Positions 45,954 through 57,779 of a stretch of DNA of 64,000 nt are shown here, piece by piece; positions within the stretch are counted from its first letter, which is position 1; every line of letters starts with the position of its first letter. Source of the DNA: Sanguinoderma infundibulare (taxonomy: Eukaryota > Basidiomycota > Agaricomycetes > Polyporales > Polyporaceae). The notes under the pieces are model-generated. The model was not told where the DNA came from, ran no database searches, and saw only the letters and a list, made by a program, of their open reading frames with translations. Location: NCBI GenBank assembly GCA_032821775.1, contig JAVLRN010000003.1, positions 3,472,001-3,536,000 of the forward strand. Reading direction: 5' to 3'. The position numbers were made by a program, and so were the translations under genes.

Positions 45954-48900
45954 CTCTGCGTTTGGCCAGCCATCTGCGTTCGGGTCCGGCGGTGGTAAGC
46001 CTTTCTTCGACTCATTTCGCGCGCCCTTTTAACCGGTTCCATCATTGTCACGCTTCAGCATTCGGTTCAACCGGTGCCTTCGGCCAACCACAACAGCAGC
46101 AGCAGCAACAGGCAAACCCCATGTTCGGAAACCTCGGCGGCACTCCCGCGACCAACACCGGCACGGGCTTCAGTGGTACGCCTCTCGACCAACTCTGACG
46201 CGCCGATTGCGCTAAGCACTTTGTTTTCTGTAGGCGGGGGTGCGTTTGGGGCCAGCAACACATCGTCGGGTGGAGGTGCGTTCGGTCAACCCAAGCCATC
46301 CACCGGCTTCGGCGCGTTCGGGGGAGGAGGCGGAGCATTTGGAGGAGCCACGACGGGCACCACTTCAGCATTTGGAAATGCCGCTGGTGCGGGTGCGTTC
46401 GGGCAGACGAACACGGGCACAACAGGCACGGGGACAGGCATGTTCGGTGCGCAACCCTCAACCAGTACCAGTGCTTTTGGCGGTGGTGCTAGTGGTAGTG
46501 CCCTTTTTGGCCAGACCAAGCCAGCTGCCGGCGCATTCGGCGTTGCAACCAGTGTGTATCGACACCCGGTAACCTCGTGTTCGTATCTCATCTTTCTTTC
46601 TTCCATCTCTCCTAAACAGATACCGATGCTCCCGGGGCCCAAGTAACGACCGGAACGGCGAACACCCCATTCACTGCATTTTCAGAGAAGGATTCCGTCA
46701 ACCCGCAAATCACTTTGCAATACCAGAGCATCTCAGCCATGCAGCAATACCGCGGAATGTCGTTTGAGGTCAGTTGAACAGTCCAGAATATCGGTTTCCC
46801 CACCTCGACGTCTACGACTATGGCCATAGCTAGCAAATCATTTCCTCGGCTTTCACCCCAGAGTCCGTCTTCGTTAGCCGGGCCAGCTACGACTACAACG
46901 TAGTAGACGTCCAGACGGAGAAACTTATAATCACGCTCCCGAACAGTCCCCATCGTTCCCGCCGTGTTCTGACCCTTCGTTTTTTCCAGGAACTCCGAAT
47001 GCAAGACTACCAGCAGGGTCGCAAGACCGCAGGAGCTTTCGGACAATCGTCATTTGCTACTCCTGCAACCCAGCCTTCGACTGGCGTTTTCGGTCAACCC
47101 TCGCAGCAGCCCGCTGCAACCGGAACTACCTTTGGCGGGTTTGGTAACACCAGCACGACCCAAGCAGGCACATCCACGGGGTTCGGTAGCTTTGGCCAGC
47201 CTTCTACGACCGCAACGACAACCACTGGTACCGGCCTCTTTGGTGGAGGAGGCGCCTTTGGTCAGCAGAACCAACCACAGCAATCAAGTGGCTTTGGTGC
47301 ATTCGGCCAGCCTCAGAACCAGCAACAACAGCCCGGTGGTGGATTGTTCAGTGCTGGTGCTGGTGCTAGTGGATTCGGTTCAAATCAGCAGAAATCTGCA
47401 TTTGGTGCGTGACAGCGTCTGCTGTCCGCTACGTTATTGTTTTGACATTGTCTTAGGCACCACAGGTACAGGCGCGTTTGGCTCGACAGGCGCGTTTGGT
47501 CAGCCGCAGAATCAACAACAGCAACAACAGCAAACGGGTACCGGTCTGTTTGGTCAAACACAACCCCAGCAACAGGCTGGTGGCGCATTTGGGGGCTTCG
47601 GTAAGCACGTTCGCTCCACATCCACATCCCTTCTCCTCAACGATCATGTATTCAGGGCAACAAAATAAACCCTCGATCTTCGGGCAAACTACCCCCGCAC
47701 CTGCAACCGGGACAGGTTTCGGTGCCTTTGGGCCGAGTACCCAGCAGCAACAGGGCGCTCAGCCGTCTGGTGGCCTTTTCGGTGGTGGTGGCGGAAATCT
47801 ATTTGGCCAGAACACCCAGCAGCAGCAACAACAACAACAACAACAGCAGCAGCAGCCTCAACAAGGCGGCGGTTGTACGTATTTTTCCGCGCATACACAT
47901 GGACTTTGTCGTTGACTTCTCGTACAGTGTTCGGTTCCACTCAACCACAAACAGGCAGCGGCTTATTTGGTGGTGGTGGCGGCGGCGGCGGTCTCTTCGG
48001 TGCCAATACCAACCAGCAGCAGCAACAGCAACAAGCCCAGCCCCAACAGCAACAGAGCTCGTTCGGCAACCTGTTCGGTGCAAATAAGCCTGCTGCAACA
48101 ACACAAACGGGGAGTGGTCTGTTCGGCGGTGGATTTGGTTCCTCTCTTGGCCAACCGTCGCAGAGCCAACCCGCAGCTGGCGGCGGCCTGTTTGGCGCCA
48201 ACACCCTTGGGCAGCAGCCTCAGAACCAACAGCAAACGAACCCGTTTGGCGGTGGGATGTTTGGTGGGGCGAAGCCGGCACCCACGTTGGGCACGTCGAC
48301 CTCTATAGGCGGGCAGCAATCCAACCCACTATTCGGCGGCAGCACCCTCGGTCAGTCGACCGCGACCATGGCTGCGTCTGCGCTCGGTCAATCACAAGCA
48401 CCATTGATGGCGTCGATCGCGCAACCGATCGCGTCGAACCTCCCCATCTTCAGTATGCTGCCGCCCGGCCCGCGCGCAGTGACACTCGACCAGCAGCCAA
48501 AGAAGAAGTCCGGCTACTTCGTCGACGTGCCCACGCGCGCGCCCGTCCCTCAACTGCAGCTGCGCTACGCACCAGCGACGACGAAGCTGCGCGGGTTCGG
48601 CTCGACGTCGACCCCACCCGGCGCGGGCTCAAGCCAACTGGGCAGTAGCAGCAGCTTGCTGTACTCGTCCGGCAAGTCGAACGCGCTCGCACTGAGCAAG
48701 ACGCCGAGCAGAAGCGGGAGCCTGCTCAGCCCGGACTCGTTCTTGACAAACGGCGGCGCGAGCCCGACGCTCGGCTCTGGCGGCAGGCAGAGCGTGAAGA
48801 AGCTGACGCTCGACAAGAAGGTCGACGCCGCGGACCTGTTCAGCAAGTCTACGGCGAGCATCAACGGTTCCGCCGGGAGCGCGCTGTTCAACGCGAAGCT

Positions 48901-49498
48901 GAGCATCGCCGCGCGCGAGTCGGAGGCGGCCGCCTTCCAACGCGGGCAGTCGCCCACGCCCGGCGCGCGGGGGAAGAACCAAAGCCGGTTCGGGCCGCAG
49001 CACACACCGGAGCCGACGTCGCCGGCGAAGGCGCAGAGGGATCCGTCGGAGCTGCAGGAGGGCGACTACTGGGTGAAGCCGAGCCTGGAGGAGCTCAAGG
49101 CGCTCAGCCACGACGAGCTGATGTGCTTCGCGGGGCTCGTCGTCGGGCGCGTGGGGTACGGGCAGATCACGTTCCTCGAGCCGGTCGACCTGACGGGCCT
49201 GCCGCGCCTCTCGAGCCTGTTGGGCGAGGTCGTGCGGTTCGACGACAAGGAGTGCAGCGTGTACCCGGACGCGGACGAGGCGGAGAAGCCGCCGTCGGGC
49301 GCGGGGCTGAACGTGAAGGCGCGGATCGAGCTGGTGAGGTGCTGGGCGCTGGACAAGGCGACGAGGGAGCCAATCAAGGACGAGACGCACCCGAGCGCGG
49401 TAAGGCATGCGAAGCGGCTGAGGGGGATGAAGCATACGGCGTTTGAGGGGTTCGACATCGCGGAGGGCAAGTGGACGTTTACCGTCGACCACTTCTAG
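45865..49498 (+). CDS. NUP98: FG nucleoporin Nup98 (Nup100/Nup116 type)
   Basis: This is a central-channel component of the nuclear pore. It begins MFGSGSVQSTWGQPQQ with a polyGln run, then many FG and GLFG units (GLFGQTQ, GLFGGGG, NLFGAN). Between FG blocks is a GLEBS-like segment (ITLQYQSISAMQQYRGMSFE, then ELRMQDYQQGRK after an intron), the binding site for Gle2/Rae1. The C-terminal autoproteolytic-type domain runs from GDYWVKPSLEELKALSHDEL through FAGLVVGRVGYGQITFLEPV and KHTAFEGFDIAEGKWTFTVD. It ends exactly at His-Phe followed by TAG at 49496-49498. There is thus no scissile Ser and no fused Nup96/Nup145C. About nine exons are used; the first junction (45994 to the exon beginning CATTCGG) is in phase. 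Confidence 0.95.
45914..45952 (+). repeat. CAG repeat in NUP98 exon 1
   Basis: A perfect CAG run of about 13 units encodes polyGln near the N-terminus. Further CAG/CAA runs occur near 46091 and 47818 in the same gene. Confidence 0.85.
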
Positions 49499-50400
49499 GC
49501 CTGCCCTTCGTTTCTCTGCCTCTCTCGCGTCTCTGTCTCTCTGTCTGTGCTGGTGTTTGCATACCTACCTACCTGGCCTTGCTCGTTGGAGCGTCGTCTG
49601 TCTCGCACACTACGTAGCATTTCCTTGTCTCGATGTCGTGTTGTTGATTTGCATCTCGCTGTGGTTATGTCACATGTCATGATGTTGTTCGTACGCATGT
49701 ATCGTATGTGTCTAATGTACATTGCTCGTTTTCCGGACGGACAAGTACCGCCCACCCATGGAAAGATGGCTCGCAATCGTCGCGGGTTCCGCCTCTGATG
49801 CCGTCGTCGGCACCACTTATATAAACTTCCGGGTCCACTATGTCCTCCCGGACGGCTCGGTCTACTACCACGCAGCACTGCATGTCACGACCGACATCGA
49901 TCTGCGCAACGACTCATTTTTACGGGATGTGAAGGAGCACTGTGGTAAAAAGCGGGGCGCGTGGGAGGGAAGCGAGGAGGAGAATGCAGTCGCGTTTGAA
50001 CGCTGATGCAAACGCGTAAGGGACGACGCGTCGCGGGCGGTACTAAAATTTAAATACATGTACGAACAAGACTCTAAATCATAATGGACAGTACAAGACC
50101 GAACAAGGCGGGAGAGACCTGGGCGTGAGCACAAGACGAGCTCGCTCATGTAATCTAATCTCTCATAAGCACGTCGAAAACCAGACCTCGATGCTGCCCC
50201 CGCCCGGGTGGGAGCTCTGGCTGAAGGCTGTGGCGACACAGAGGAATGAGCGCTGACTGCAGCTGACGCAGAGCTGGGTGAACCATCACCTGCGGATTAT
50301 TCACATCGGAGCCGCCTCTTACTACGGTTTCCGCCGACGGTCTGACTATCGAGTTCACCGAGGGCGACAGTGAGTGATCTGAGGTTGGCTGCGTTGCAAT
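49499..50400. other. Gap downstream of NUP98 with one weak small frame
   Basis: CT-rich simple sequence follows the NUP98 stop. An open frame at 49722-50006 (94 codons; part reads NFRVHYVLPDGSVYYHAALH) has good composition but no family I recognise. It is not called as a gene. The remainder to 50400 is unassigned. Confidence 0.4.
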
Positions 50401-50439
50401 TAATGTTCCTGGAGGCATCCTTCACACGGAGTAGTACGC

Positions 50440-50627
50440 TCACAGGGCACCCCAGCGCCGCTTCGAAGTGCGATGGAGGCGCACGCCATGTGGTGCATTT
50501 TGCTGTGCTCTTTGGGCCGGCGATGCTCGATGACCTGGAGCCATGTCTTCACCGACCCGGACCGTACAAGGACCCGCTCCTCGTCTCAATGTTCCACCAG
50601 CTACGCTGCCTCGATATCGCACAGAGT
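50440..50627 (+). pseudogene. UstYa-like (DUF3328) fragment, plus strand
   Basis: The stretch PLLVSMFHQLRCLDIAQ matches the first conserved block of UstYa-type oxidases, which act in fungal peptide and secondary-metabolite pathways. The second block (HxxHC...YLRQ) is not found downstream on this strand. The upstream part gives only a weak match. I infer a truncated remnant. Confidence 0.55.
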
Positions 50628-50744
50628 AAGTCGCACAAGGATTGCGAGGGGCCGCTGAGCGGGATCGCACGACATGGCGAGGCACGATCCACCCCGTACC
50701 TAGAGCTCCAAGATGCGCGCGCATGCGGATGGGACAGATGGGAT

Positions 50745-51187
50745 GAGTGATAAGGCCTCAGCACAGTACGAAACGAAGCTTACTACAAGCGAGAGACTAG
50801 GGACCCACGCCACCGTCGGTCGCACCTCCAGCCACGCCGTCCAGTTCTCCGGTATGGCAACCTGATGCCGCTGCCAGTCGTTCCAGACGTGGCCCAAACC
50901 CACCCGGTCAACCTCAAAGTCACGATCAAAGCGCGTCATACGGTTCCAGCATGAGGCCGGGGTGGCAGAGGACGGCCTGGGAGAGGTAGTCGAGGCAGTG
51001 CCCGAGGTGCTCCAGCACGGACGGACGGTAGTCGCCAGCAAGCACAGAGCGCATGAGGCGGAGGCAGGGACATCGAGAGGGCGAATGTGCGGTGCTCGGA
51101 GCCCAGAGTCCAGACGCAGGTATCCGAAGCCGCACGGGTTTGTGTTTGCTCAGTCGTACGTCTTCAAGTTCGGCGTCTGGGCCTAGG
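50745..51187 (-). pseudogene. UstYa-like (DUF3328) fragment, minus strand, frameshifted
   Basis: On the minus strand the block GHCLDYLSQAVLCHPGLMLE matches the second UstYa signature (HCxxYLRQxxxC). It is followed in a different frame by VDRVGLGHVWNDWQ, matching the C-terminal VDGxGxxHxCRDW region. Upstream, RTFALSM resembles the start of the first block. The frame change after LMLEP marks it as a decayed copy, unless an intron hides there. It faces the plus-strand fragment. Confidence 0.6.
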
Positions 51188-51676
51188 ATCGGGTAGTAGG
51201 TCTTCGACGACGAGCGCGACCCTATGTGCGCTGCAAAGAGGTGATTCTGCCATCGTCACTTCGAATGAGGCGTCAGGCGCGCTGCGGCGCTGGCTCACTG
51301 GGTGCATAGTTAACTTTATACTTATCCACCAGGCGGAACATGGACCTCACCTCATCAAATAGATCCGGACACTGTTCGGAAAGAACTCTGGAAGGTACAA
51401 TTCGTCTTACATGGGGTCCGATCAAGATCGCACCGTATGTCAGTGATGTACTTCAATGTTCGATAGTGGTTGCAACGTGTCATGTCACTGGACTACAGCA
51501 TTATGCCCGGAATCCGTCGCCGCCCCGCTCAAAAACCACAGAACAGTGATCAAGATCACAAGTCGAGCCTGAGTAAGTCGTCGTATATATAGACATTGGC
51601 GAACTCTAAGTTTCCATCTATCCTTCCATACTACCCTGAACCACCTGTCCCCGTCCTCAGCGTCTACATAAAGGAC
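51188..51676. other. Gap and promoter of DUF6534 gene
   Basis: No exon is seen. A TATATATA motif at 51584-51591 lies about 86 nt before the ATG at 51677 and is a plausible core promoter element. Confidence 0.45.
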
Positions 51677-53760
51677 ATGAGCTTACGGACCCTTCTTCCG
51701 GGTGTTTACGTCGAGTTTATCGCCGTGTGCACCAGCATGGGCTTGTATGGGATAACATGCATGCAAACGTGAGTATTAGTTTGAATTCTGAATCCATGGC
51801 TACGGTTTAACTCTCTCGAATTTCCAGATTTTTGTACTTTGCGCAGTGAGTGTCCGCGTTTCGTTATACTCAGGATGTAGTCTTACATGATATGCGGTTC
51901 CAAAGCTACCAACGTAAAGATGGATGGCCCATCAAGCTACTTGTGCGTGCCAAGACGGCGTGGCCCGCTTCCAGGTTACTCACCATCCACATGTGCAGGT
52001 TGCATGCCTTTGGTATGGCCATGTTTGATTTCTGAGCAAGCTCAGGCTCAGTTGAGATTGCTTTTGCACAGGTGCTTGGACACAGCCCATCAGATAATTG
52101 CAAATCAAGGCTGTAAAGGATTTCTACTCGATGCCCGCATAGCTCACCATACTGAGACGATATCGATTCTCGCAGTTTGGGTCGTGGTCGTTCACTCTCC
52201 TTCTGACCCATTCGGGCTATCACGGTAAGAATGTGTCGCTACTCCCGGAATGAAATATCACTGCTGATTTATTCCATGCAGGGAATACCTCGCGAGTGTT
52301 TTATCTTTCGCGCCAGTATCCACTACTTACTTCAAATGAATTCTTATGCGAATAACTAGTGGGCCGATCTCGTCAAGGTATGGTCAGGGAGACAGAGATG
52401 TTGTTTGAAGCCTGACAATTTAGTCTGCAGAGCGTCGTTACTCTACTCACCCAAACGTTCTTCGTGTTCCGCATCTGGCGTTGTACGTCCTAACGGCTCA
52501 CGGTTCACAACTCGTGTTCAGGGCACTGATCGGTGTGGAACTCGAGATAGTCAGCAAGAAGCATTGGGCGGTCCCGTTAGTATTTGTACGTCGAACTCTG
52601 ATTATAAGGCTGCCGTGATTATAAACTGATGGCTCGTGTGCCACAGGTGCCTTGTACAGTGTTTCAATTCGGTAAGTCATCGGATTCCATACGTGAAGCT
52701 AGACTAATGTTCGCGTCGTTTATGCTGACGGAAAAGCGGGATATATCGGTGCGCCCACGCTTTACTACCTCCTAGCACTGTACCGCCTATTGACGGGACG
52801 CACAGCGTTTTTTGTGATCTGGTAAATGCGAAATGATTCCGTCCCGGCGGGACTCTGCGAGAGGCTGACCTTACTGTCAGTTTGACTCAGACCGCGAACC
52901 CGACCGAAGCGATCGTCATCGCCATCGAGGTGATTTTTGCATGAACAAGTATATGTTCACCAGCTCGAGCTGACTCTTCACTCGCATAGAAACTTCCTAT
53001 GGCGTTTTGGGGCGTTCAATGCGCCGAAGACATCCTCATCTCCGCAATTCTCATCGTCCTCGTCTGGAAGCACCGAGGTACGACAGCACGATTCAAGAAG
53101 TACGTACGTACATGATTCAGATTCACCTTCCATGATCCGGCCGGCTGGGGACCTGTCGTCCAGTGCTTGATGACTGACCGTGTTAAACAAGTAGCACGGA
53201 CCGCCTCATCTACCGCCTCACCATTTTCATCATCAACACCGGCTTGTGGACCGCCCTCTTCGCTCTCTTGACGATCATCACCGTAAGTTTGGGTCGCCCG
53301 CACACTGCATCTGCCGCAGAGACACGCAGTAATACTGGTATTTCCACAAATCAGCTCGCGACGAACCCCGACTTCCAGACCTACGTCTCCCTCGACCTCG
53401 TCGTTTGCCCTCTCTACTGCAACATGCTCCTCGCCAACCTGAATGCACGAGAGTACATCCACGGCAGCGACGGCTTCGGACCGCCGAACGGCAGCACGTT
53501 GAGCACGAACCGCCGACCCGTCACCGTGTCCCCGCTTGAATTCTGTGTGAGCAGGCCCGAGGTGAGCCTAATGTGGGTTGCTTCTGCATGCGTGGTGCTA
53601 ACGCCTTCGTCGCATACCGTACTCTCTATAGCTCGGTTCGGTGACGGACGTCATCGACATCCGGACCGCTGTCCACGATCTTTCCGCGTCTACGTTCGCG
53701 AACAACTCGAGTCTTAAGCTGTCTGACACGGACTCTAGCAGGATGGCGCCTTGTGTCTGA
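51677..53760 (+). CDS. DUF6534-family multi-pass membrane protein, possibly intact
   Basis: DUF6534 proteins are seven-helix-like membrane proteins expanded in mushrooms; their role is unknown. The order of conserved pieces is complete: start MSLRTLLPGVYVEF, GLYGITCMQTFLYFAQ, HYQRKDGWPIKLL, VACLWCLDTAHQIIANQG, SVVTLLTQTFFVFRIWR, AFWGVQCAEDILISAILIVL, STDRLIYRLTIFIINTGLWT and TYVSLDLVVCPLYCNMLLAN with LNAREYIHG. The early exons join in phase: 51677-51768, 51828-51845 (18 nt), 51906-51942, 51999-52012 (14 nt), then from 52072. Between about 52110 and 52440 and between 52630 and 52970 I could not find a phase-consistent set, so frameshifts are possible. The last exon (from about 53630) ends at TGA 53758-53760. 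Confidence 0.6.
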
Positions 53761-53912
53761 CGAAGGCCGTTTGATATATTATTAGCGCTTCTTGGCGGAA
53801 ACGGAGCAAGTAGGTGTCGAGAGCTCGAGAGCTCGAGAATCATCATGCACGCGCGTATACATTATCTGGTGCGCAATCATAGAAGAAGCATGCACCTACG
53901 CACATCTACCTG

Positions 53913-54038
53913 TCAAGCCCGTGGCATGAGGAGCTCTTTCCCAAACGACTTCCCGTGCACCGTCACCGCGGGCGGGCGATAGTAGTCCGCAATGTAGATC
54001 TCCCGCCACTGCGCGCTGATCTTGCAAAAGCAAGCCAT
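53913..54038 (-). other. Short unassigned open frame
   Basis: A 41-codon minus-strand frame reads MACFCKISAQWREIYIADYY, then PPAVTVHGKSFGKELLMPRA. Its composition looks like the last exon of a real protein. An in-frame stop lies just upstream of the ATG, so any longer gene would need an intron there. I do not recognise the family. Confidence 0.3.
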
Positions 54039-54609
54039 CCCTCGTCAAGCGCGACCCACCGCGGCGACCGCGCGACGCAGAACATGGGGCACGAGCGGCT
54101 GTTCGAGCTTGCGTCCTTGTGGCGTCCTGCTCCCGTGTCGTGCAGAACAGCACGGCGATGACGCAGTCCTGGAGCTCGATGACGGGGAGACGCGATCAAG
54201 GCAGAGGAGAGACGTCGTATTCCCTACCGCTCGTAATCCTCTCGTTGTCTATCGCTGCATTCATGGTGGGCGTCGCGCTTCATTCCTTCCGCGTAGGAGT
54301 GGCAGTGGCGAACTGTGGTTAAATCTAGACGACGCCAAATCCTTGGACCGCTCAGGTCGTGCCTCTCCTTTTCTCCTCCTATCCTCTGAGACTGTTGTGA
54401 TGATTGGTGAGTTACTGGGTCTGTTCAATACCGCTTCGGACATCACGAGTCCGAAGACACTGTGTCCAGGGGCCCGGCATCACCTTGCCCTCTCGAGTTT
54501 GACCTCTTCCATTTCGAGTTGCATTTAGTTGTGGTCGGTCGCGTTCATTATAGCTGAAACCATTCCTAGATGCTGATTCGGAGGATGGTGAGGAATTGAC
54601 GATGCCTAG

Positions 54610-54660
54610 GTTAGAGTTGGTTAAAGCGCCTGAGGTCATGGGTTGTGCCTCCGGCCGGTC
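54610..54660 (+). repeat. Possible tRNA-derived (SINE-like) remnant
   Basis: The sequence has a D-arm-like GTTGGTTAAAGCG, then AGGTCATGGGTTGTGCC, which resembles the T-arm of a tRNA (AGGTCATGGGTTCGA type). The anticodon arm is missing. It is followed 20 nt later by a long T run. It cannot fold into a full tRNA, so a SINE head or tRNA relic is the best guess. Confidence 0.35.
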
Positions 54661-54682
54661 GACGTCGATGTTGATTAATCTC

Positions 54683-56091
54683 TTTTTTTTTTTTTTTTTT
54701 TTTTAGTGGTGCAGCCCAGCCGGTCGGGCACAGTCGTGCCCCTCGGTGGGGTTAAAGCTCGGTTGTGGGCAAGAGCCCGATACCGTGTCGAGGGAAATGC
54801 GTTATGCACATCGAGGCCGTGGTCGATAGTGTGGGACTCTCCGGGTCGATGGGCCGGCGTGATCAGCCAATGCCTGATCTCGCTGCCGGCCCCGGCATAC
54901 CCACTAAAACCCCCGGCAGGCCAATCCAATCGGGCGGGAGGGTGTGTTCCTCGCTGAGTACACCACTCCATGTAGCTCGGACGCTATCTCGTGGGAGAGC
55001 TCTCCGCCCCCATCTCGGGTGTGTAAAGTACTGGTCTAATCTCAGACGTCAGTTTATTCGTTTGTGCCACCGCGCTCGTATCTCAGTCACCGTGTGCCAC
55101 TGATCCGGGTCACTGTCATGGTCAATGACGCATTCACATCGGAGCGTCCACACAAGGTGCGCTGATTCTGTCCATACGATCCTAACTAACCGGTCGACTC
55201 CCGGGCATCGCTTCCCGAGGAGTTTATGGAAGCTTGCGCAGGGCGCCGCCAACAAGAGTCCAAAGTCCAACTCCACGGCTCGCCCTATTTTCTTCATTAT
55301 TGTGCTTGAAGCTAGGTTCCACACTTCCAATCTTCCTGGCGCCTCACATTCTAGCAAAATATGCTCCATAGTCTCAACTGAGCCACAGGCTCTACACACA
55401 GCTTGTTCCTCATATCCCGGTATGTTTTCCCAATAGTCTCCGACATGTTGCGCACTGTGCATCATTTTCCACCAGAAATCCTTTACCCGGCGGTCCAGAT
55501 CTTGGTGTCGCATCGTGTGCCACAGGAGGCCTTCCTTGGGCCTAAACCCAAGTGCGTCTCCCGTGCTATTTACCACTCATTCAATATTTCTGGTGGTTGT
55601 CTTCCTAGATGCAGTAGCCTTCCTTTCTCATATTCCAGTATATGCATGGCTCTGAGTCAATTGCCGGAGGCTGGCTCCCTTCCGGAGATACTCGCGTCTC
55701 ACGGGCGGAAGGTCCAGGTTCATCCCATGCTCAGCTGCATCGTGCACCAGCGTGTCAGCCCCTTCATTTCCCTCGGTGCCAGCATGGGCCTTTGTCCACT
55801 TCAGCATTGTGATTGTGCTCCTCACCCTTAGCCTCACGACAGCATCTTTTATCAGTGGTGCGTTCTGGACACCTATCCAGCCCGCCACTTCCCAGACTGG
55901 CAAGTGTTTTGTTAGCCCATCCATGATGTATTTTGAGTCAGAGACTATGTGCAGATCAATAAAGGGCGCATTTTTTTCCACAGCAGCCAATATGGCAAAG
56001 ATCTCTGCGGCCTGGTTCGACTGGTTCAGTCCTGGGACACTCACCACAACATTCTGGGGGTTATTTGGGCCATACCATAGCCTGCTGCTCT
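54683..56091 (-). mobile_element. LINE retrotransposon, 3' part (RNase H, zinc motif, poly-A end)
   Basis: Read on the minus strand this is the 3' part of a Tad-like non-LTR retrotransposon. It carries the bulk of an RNase H domain (GLNQSNQAAEIFAILAAVEK, HIVSDSKYIMDGLTKHLP, MLKWTKAHAGTEGNEGADTL). A Cys/His motif follows (AVCRACGSVETMEHILLECE), with FWWKMMHSAQHVGDYW and a 3' UTR. The element ends in a poly-A tail seen as 23 T residues at 54683-54705 on the plus strand. Frames are separated, so the protein is not intact. Its 5' side abuts the foreign insert at 56092. Confidence 0.85.
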
Positions 56092-56483
56092 GGAAAAACC
56101 TCCCCAGGCTAATTTGGTGGAAATACAACTAAAAAGTAGGAATTAATTCTAAATAAGAAGCAATAGTGAGTTAGGGAACATTAGCCTAACTGCTCCCTAA
56201 GGTTAGGGAGGTCCCCTTTTTTGTTAGAGATAAAATGGCTACAGTAGTGCTACTTTATCCTAATCCTTCCCTACAATAGTGCTAATTTACCCCTAATCCT
56301 TCCTAATGCAGGACTACAGGTTCAGTATCTCAGAGACTTGCTGGGCTGTCCAGAACTTGTGCACACAACATAGAAGATAGATATGAAAAGTGTATATTAA
56401 ACATAACTAATACATGGCTGTAGCTACAGGCAAGGGTGCCAGTGAGGGTGGAGAACTCATACACCTGAAGGAGGTAGCCATCA

Positions 56484-57590
56484 GTGCCGATCGCAGAGGG
56501 ACCAGAGAGGACGCTTCCTGTAGGACGTGATGGGGATGTCAGCATGTACGCTTATCAGATCAGGAGCAATGATCTCGGGCGCACCCAAAGTCAGTACACT
56601 CCCATTGCCACTGAGCGAGCCTGCCACACCTATCTTGGACTTCTTGATGGGCGCACCAGTGACAGAGGGGGTGAAGATGTGCGTTTGGTACGTCTGCAAC
56701 TGGCCAGGGGCGACCAGCGGCCCAGGAGGAGACGTGGTCTGGCCGAGGACCATGACGCCATGGCCAACAAGCGTGGAGGACGCACGCGCCCAGACATGCT
56801 GCGACGAAACCCCGAGGTGATCGTCGCGTCTGGGAGAAGTTGAATGGTGGCGTGCGAGATGCTGTGCATAGTGGACGGCACGATGGCCGTGGGGGTGGGG
56901 AGCATTGTCGTCACTGGAAGGTGAAGGGGAAAGAAGCAGAGAGCTTGAGAGGGAGAGGGAGGATGAAGCTCACCTGCTTCACGAGCTGCTCGATGCGCAC
57001 CTCGAGCGGCTGGTTCATCATGGACACCAGGCCGTCGCCGCGGGCGCGCATCGTCTACTGGACGACGTCCACGATGATCTCCTCGATCAGGCTCGCCACG
57101 TCTGTCCTCGAACGTGAGCAGCCTCGGGTTCGCGGCACCCTGTGGTGGTTCTCTGGCCGCTCGAGGAGGCTGAACACGTCATTAGCATGACGGCGCGAGG
57201 AAGAGATGCGTCGGGCGGACATACGCGTAGAGCTTTGTGGGCAGGGTAGCTTGTGGCTCCGCCGGTTGCTGCTGTGGCGCGCCATCTGAGTTTGTTGGGG
57301 AGGCGTCGTCCTGGTTGGACAACTGTGATTCACAAGGGGAGGGCTGGGACGTCACGTCGGAGGGGTCCGAGGTGGGAGTAGCATCTGGTGGTAGTGGTGG
57401 TGGTACAAGAGGAAGGGTTGCTGGGGCGGGGGGGATGCCTGGGGGGCGAGCTGGAGGGTGAGCTGGGATGCCTCTGGCGTGGTGACGAGGGATGTGCTCA
57501 AGAGGAGAGAGACGACGTGGCAAGTGGGAGGAGAATCCAAAGTCTTGACGCTCGGTTCGGTGGCACGTCGCCTGTGGTGCCACCAAATCG
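56484..57590 (-). pseudogene. Unidentified gene fragment in the insert, minus strand
   Basis: On the minus strand several segments look like exons of one protein. They are a Pro/Ser-rich stretch (SQLSNQDDASPTNSDGAPQQ) ending TLPTKLYA, then VFSLLERPENHHRVPRTRG, TDVASLIEEIIVDVVQ, MRARGDGLVSMMNQPLEVRI with EQLVKQ, and YQTHIFTPSVTGAPIKKSKI. A stop codon interrupts between VVQ and MRARG. The late segment faintly recalls the region before the zinc finger of some basidiomycete GATA factors, but no finger is present. Function is unknown. Probably a captured, broken host-gene piece. Confidence 0.4.
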
Positions 57591-57779
57591 AGCGTCTAAG
57601 ACTTCCGACTCTCCTCGTCTCTCTTCCCACTCGCCCTGTCGCCATCCTCGTCCAACCGTCTTCAGAAGCTCCCGCAGTCTGTCCTGTGTCGTCTCCCCAC
57701 TGCAGCTGCTCCCCTCTCACATCGCGTCAACTACCTTCCGCTTTCGACAGCACTCTCCAGGTGAGTTCGCGCGTTGTCA

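Noticed and set aside
56484..56760. GATA zinc-finger factor on the minus strand
   Set aside because: Only a faint resemblance in the linker (YQTHIFTPSVTGAP); the Cys4 finger is absent, so the family is not claimed.
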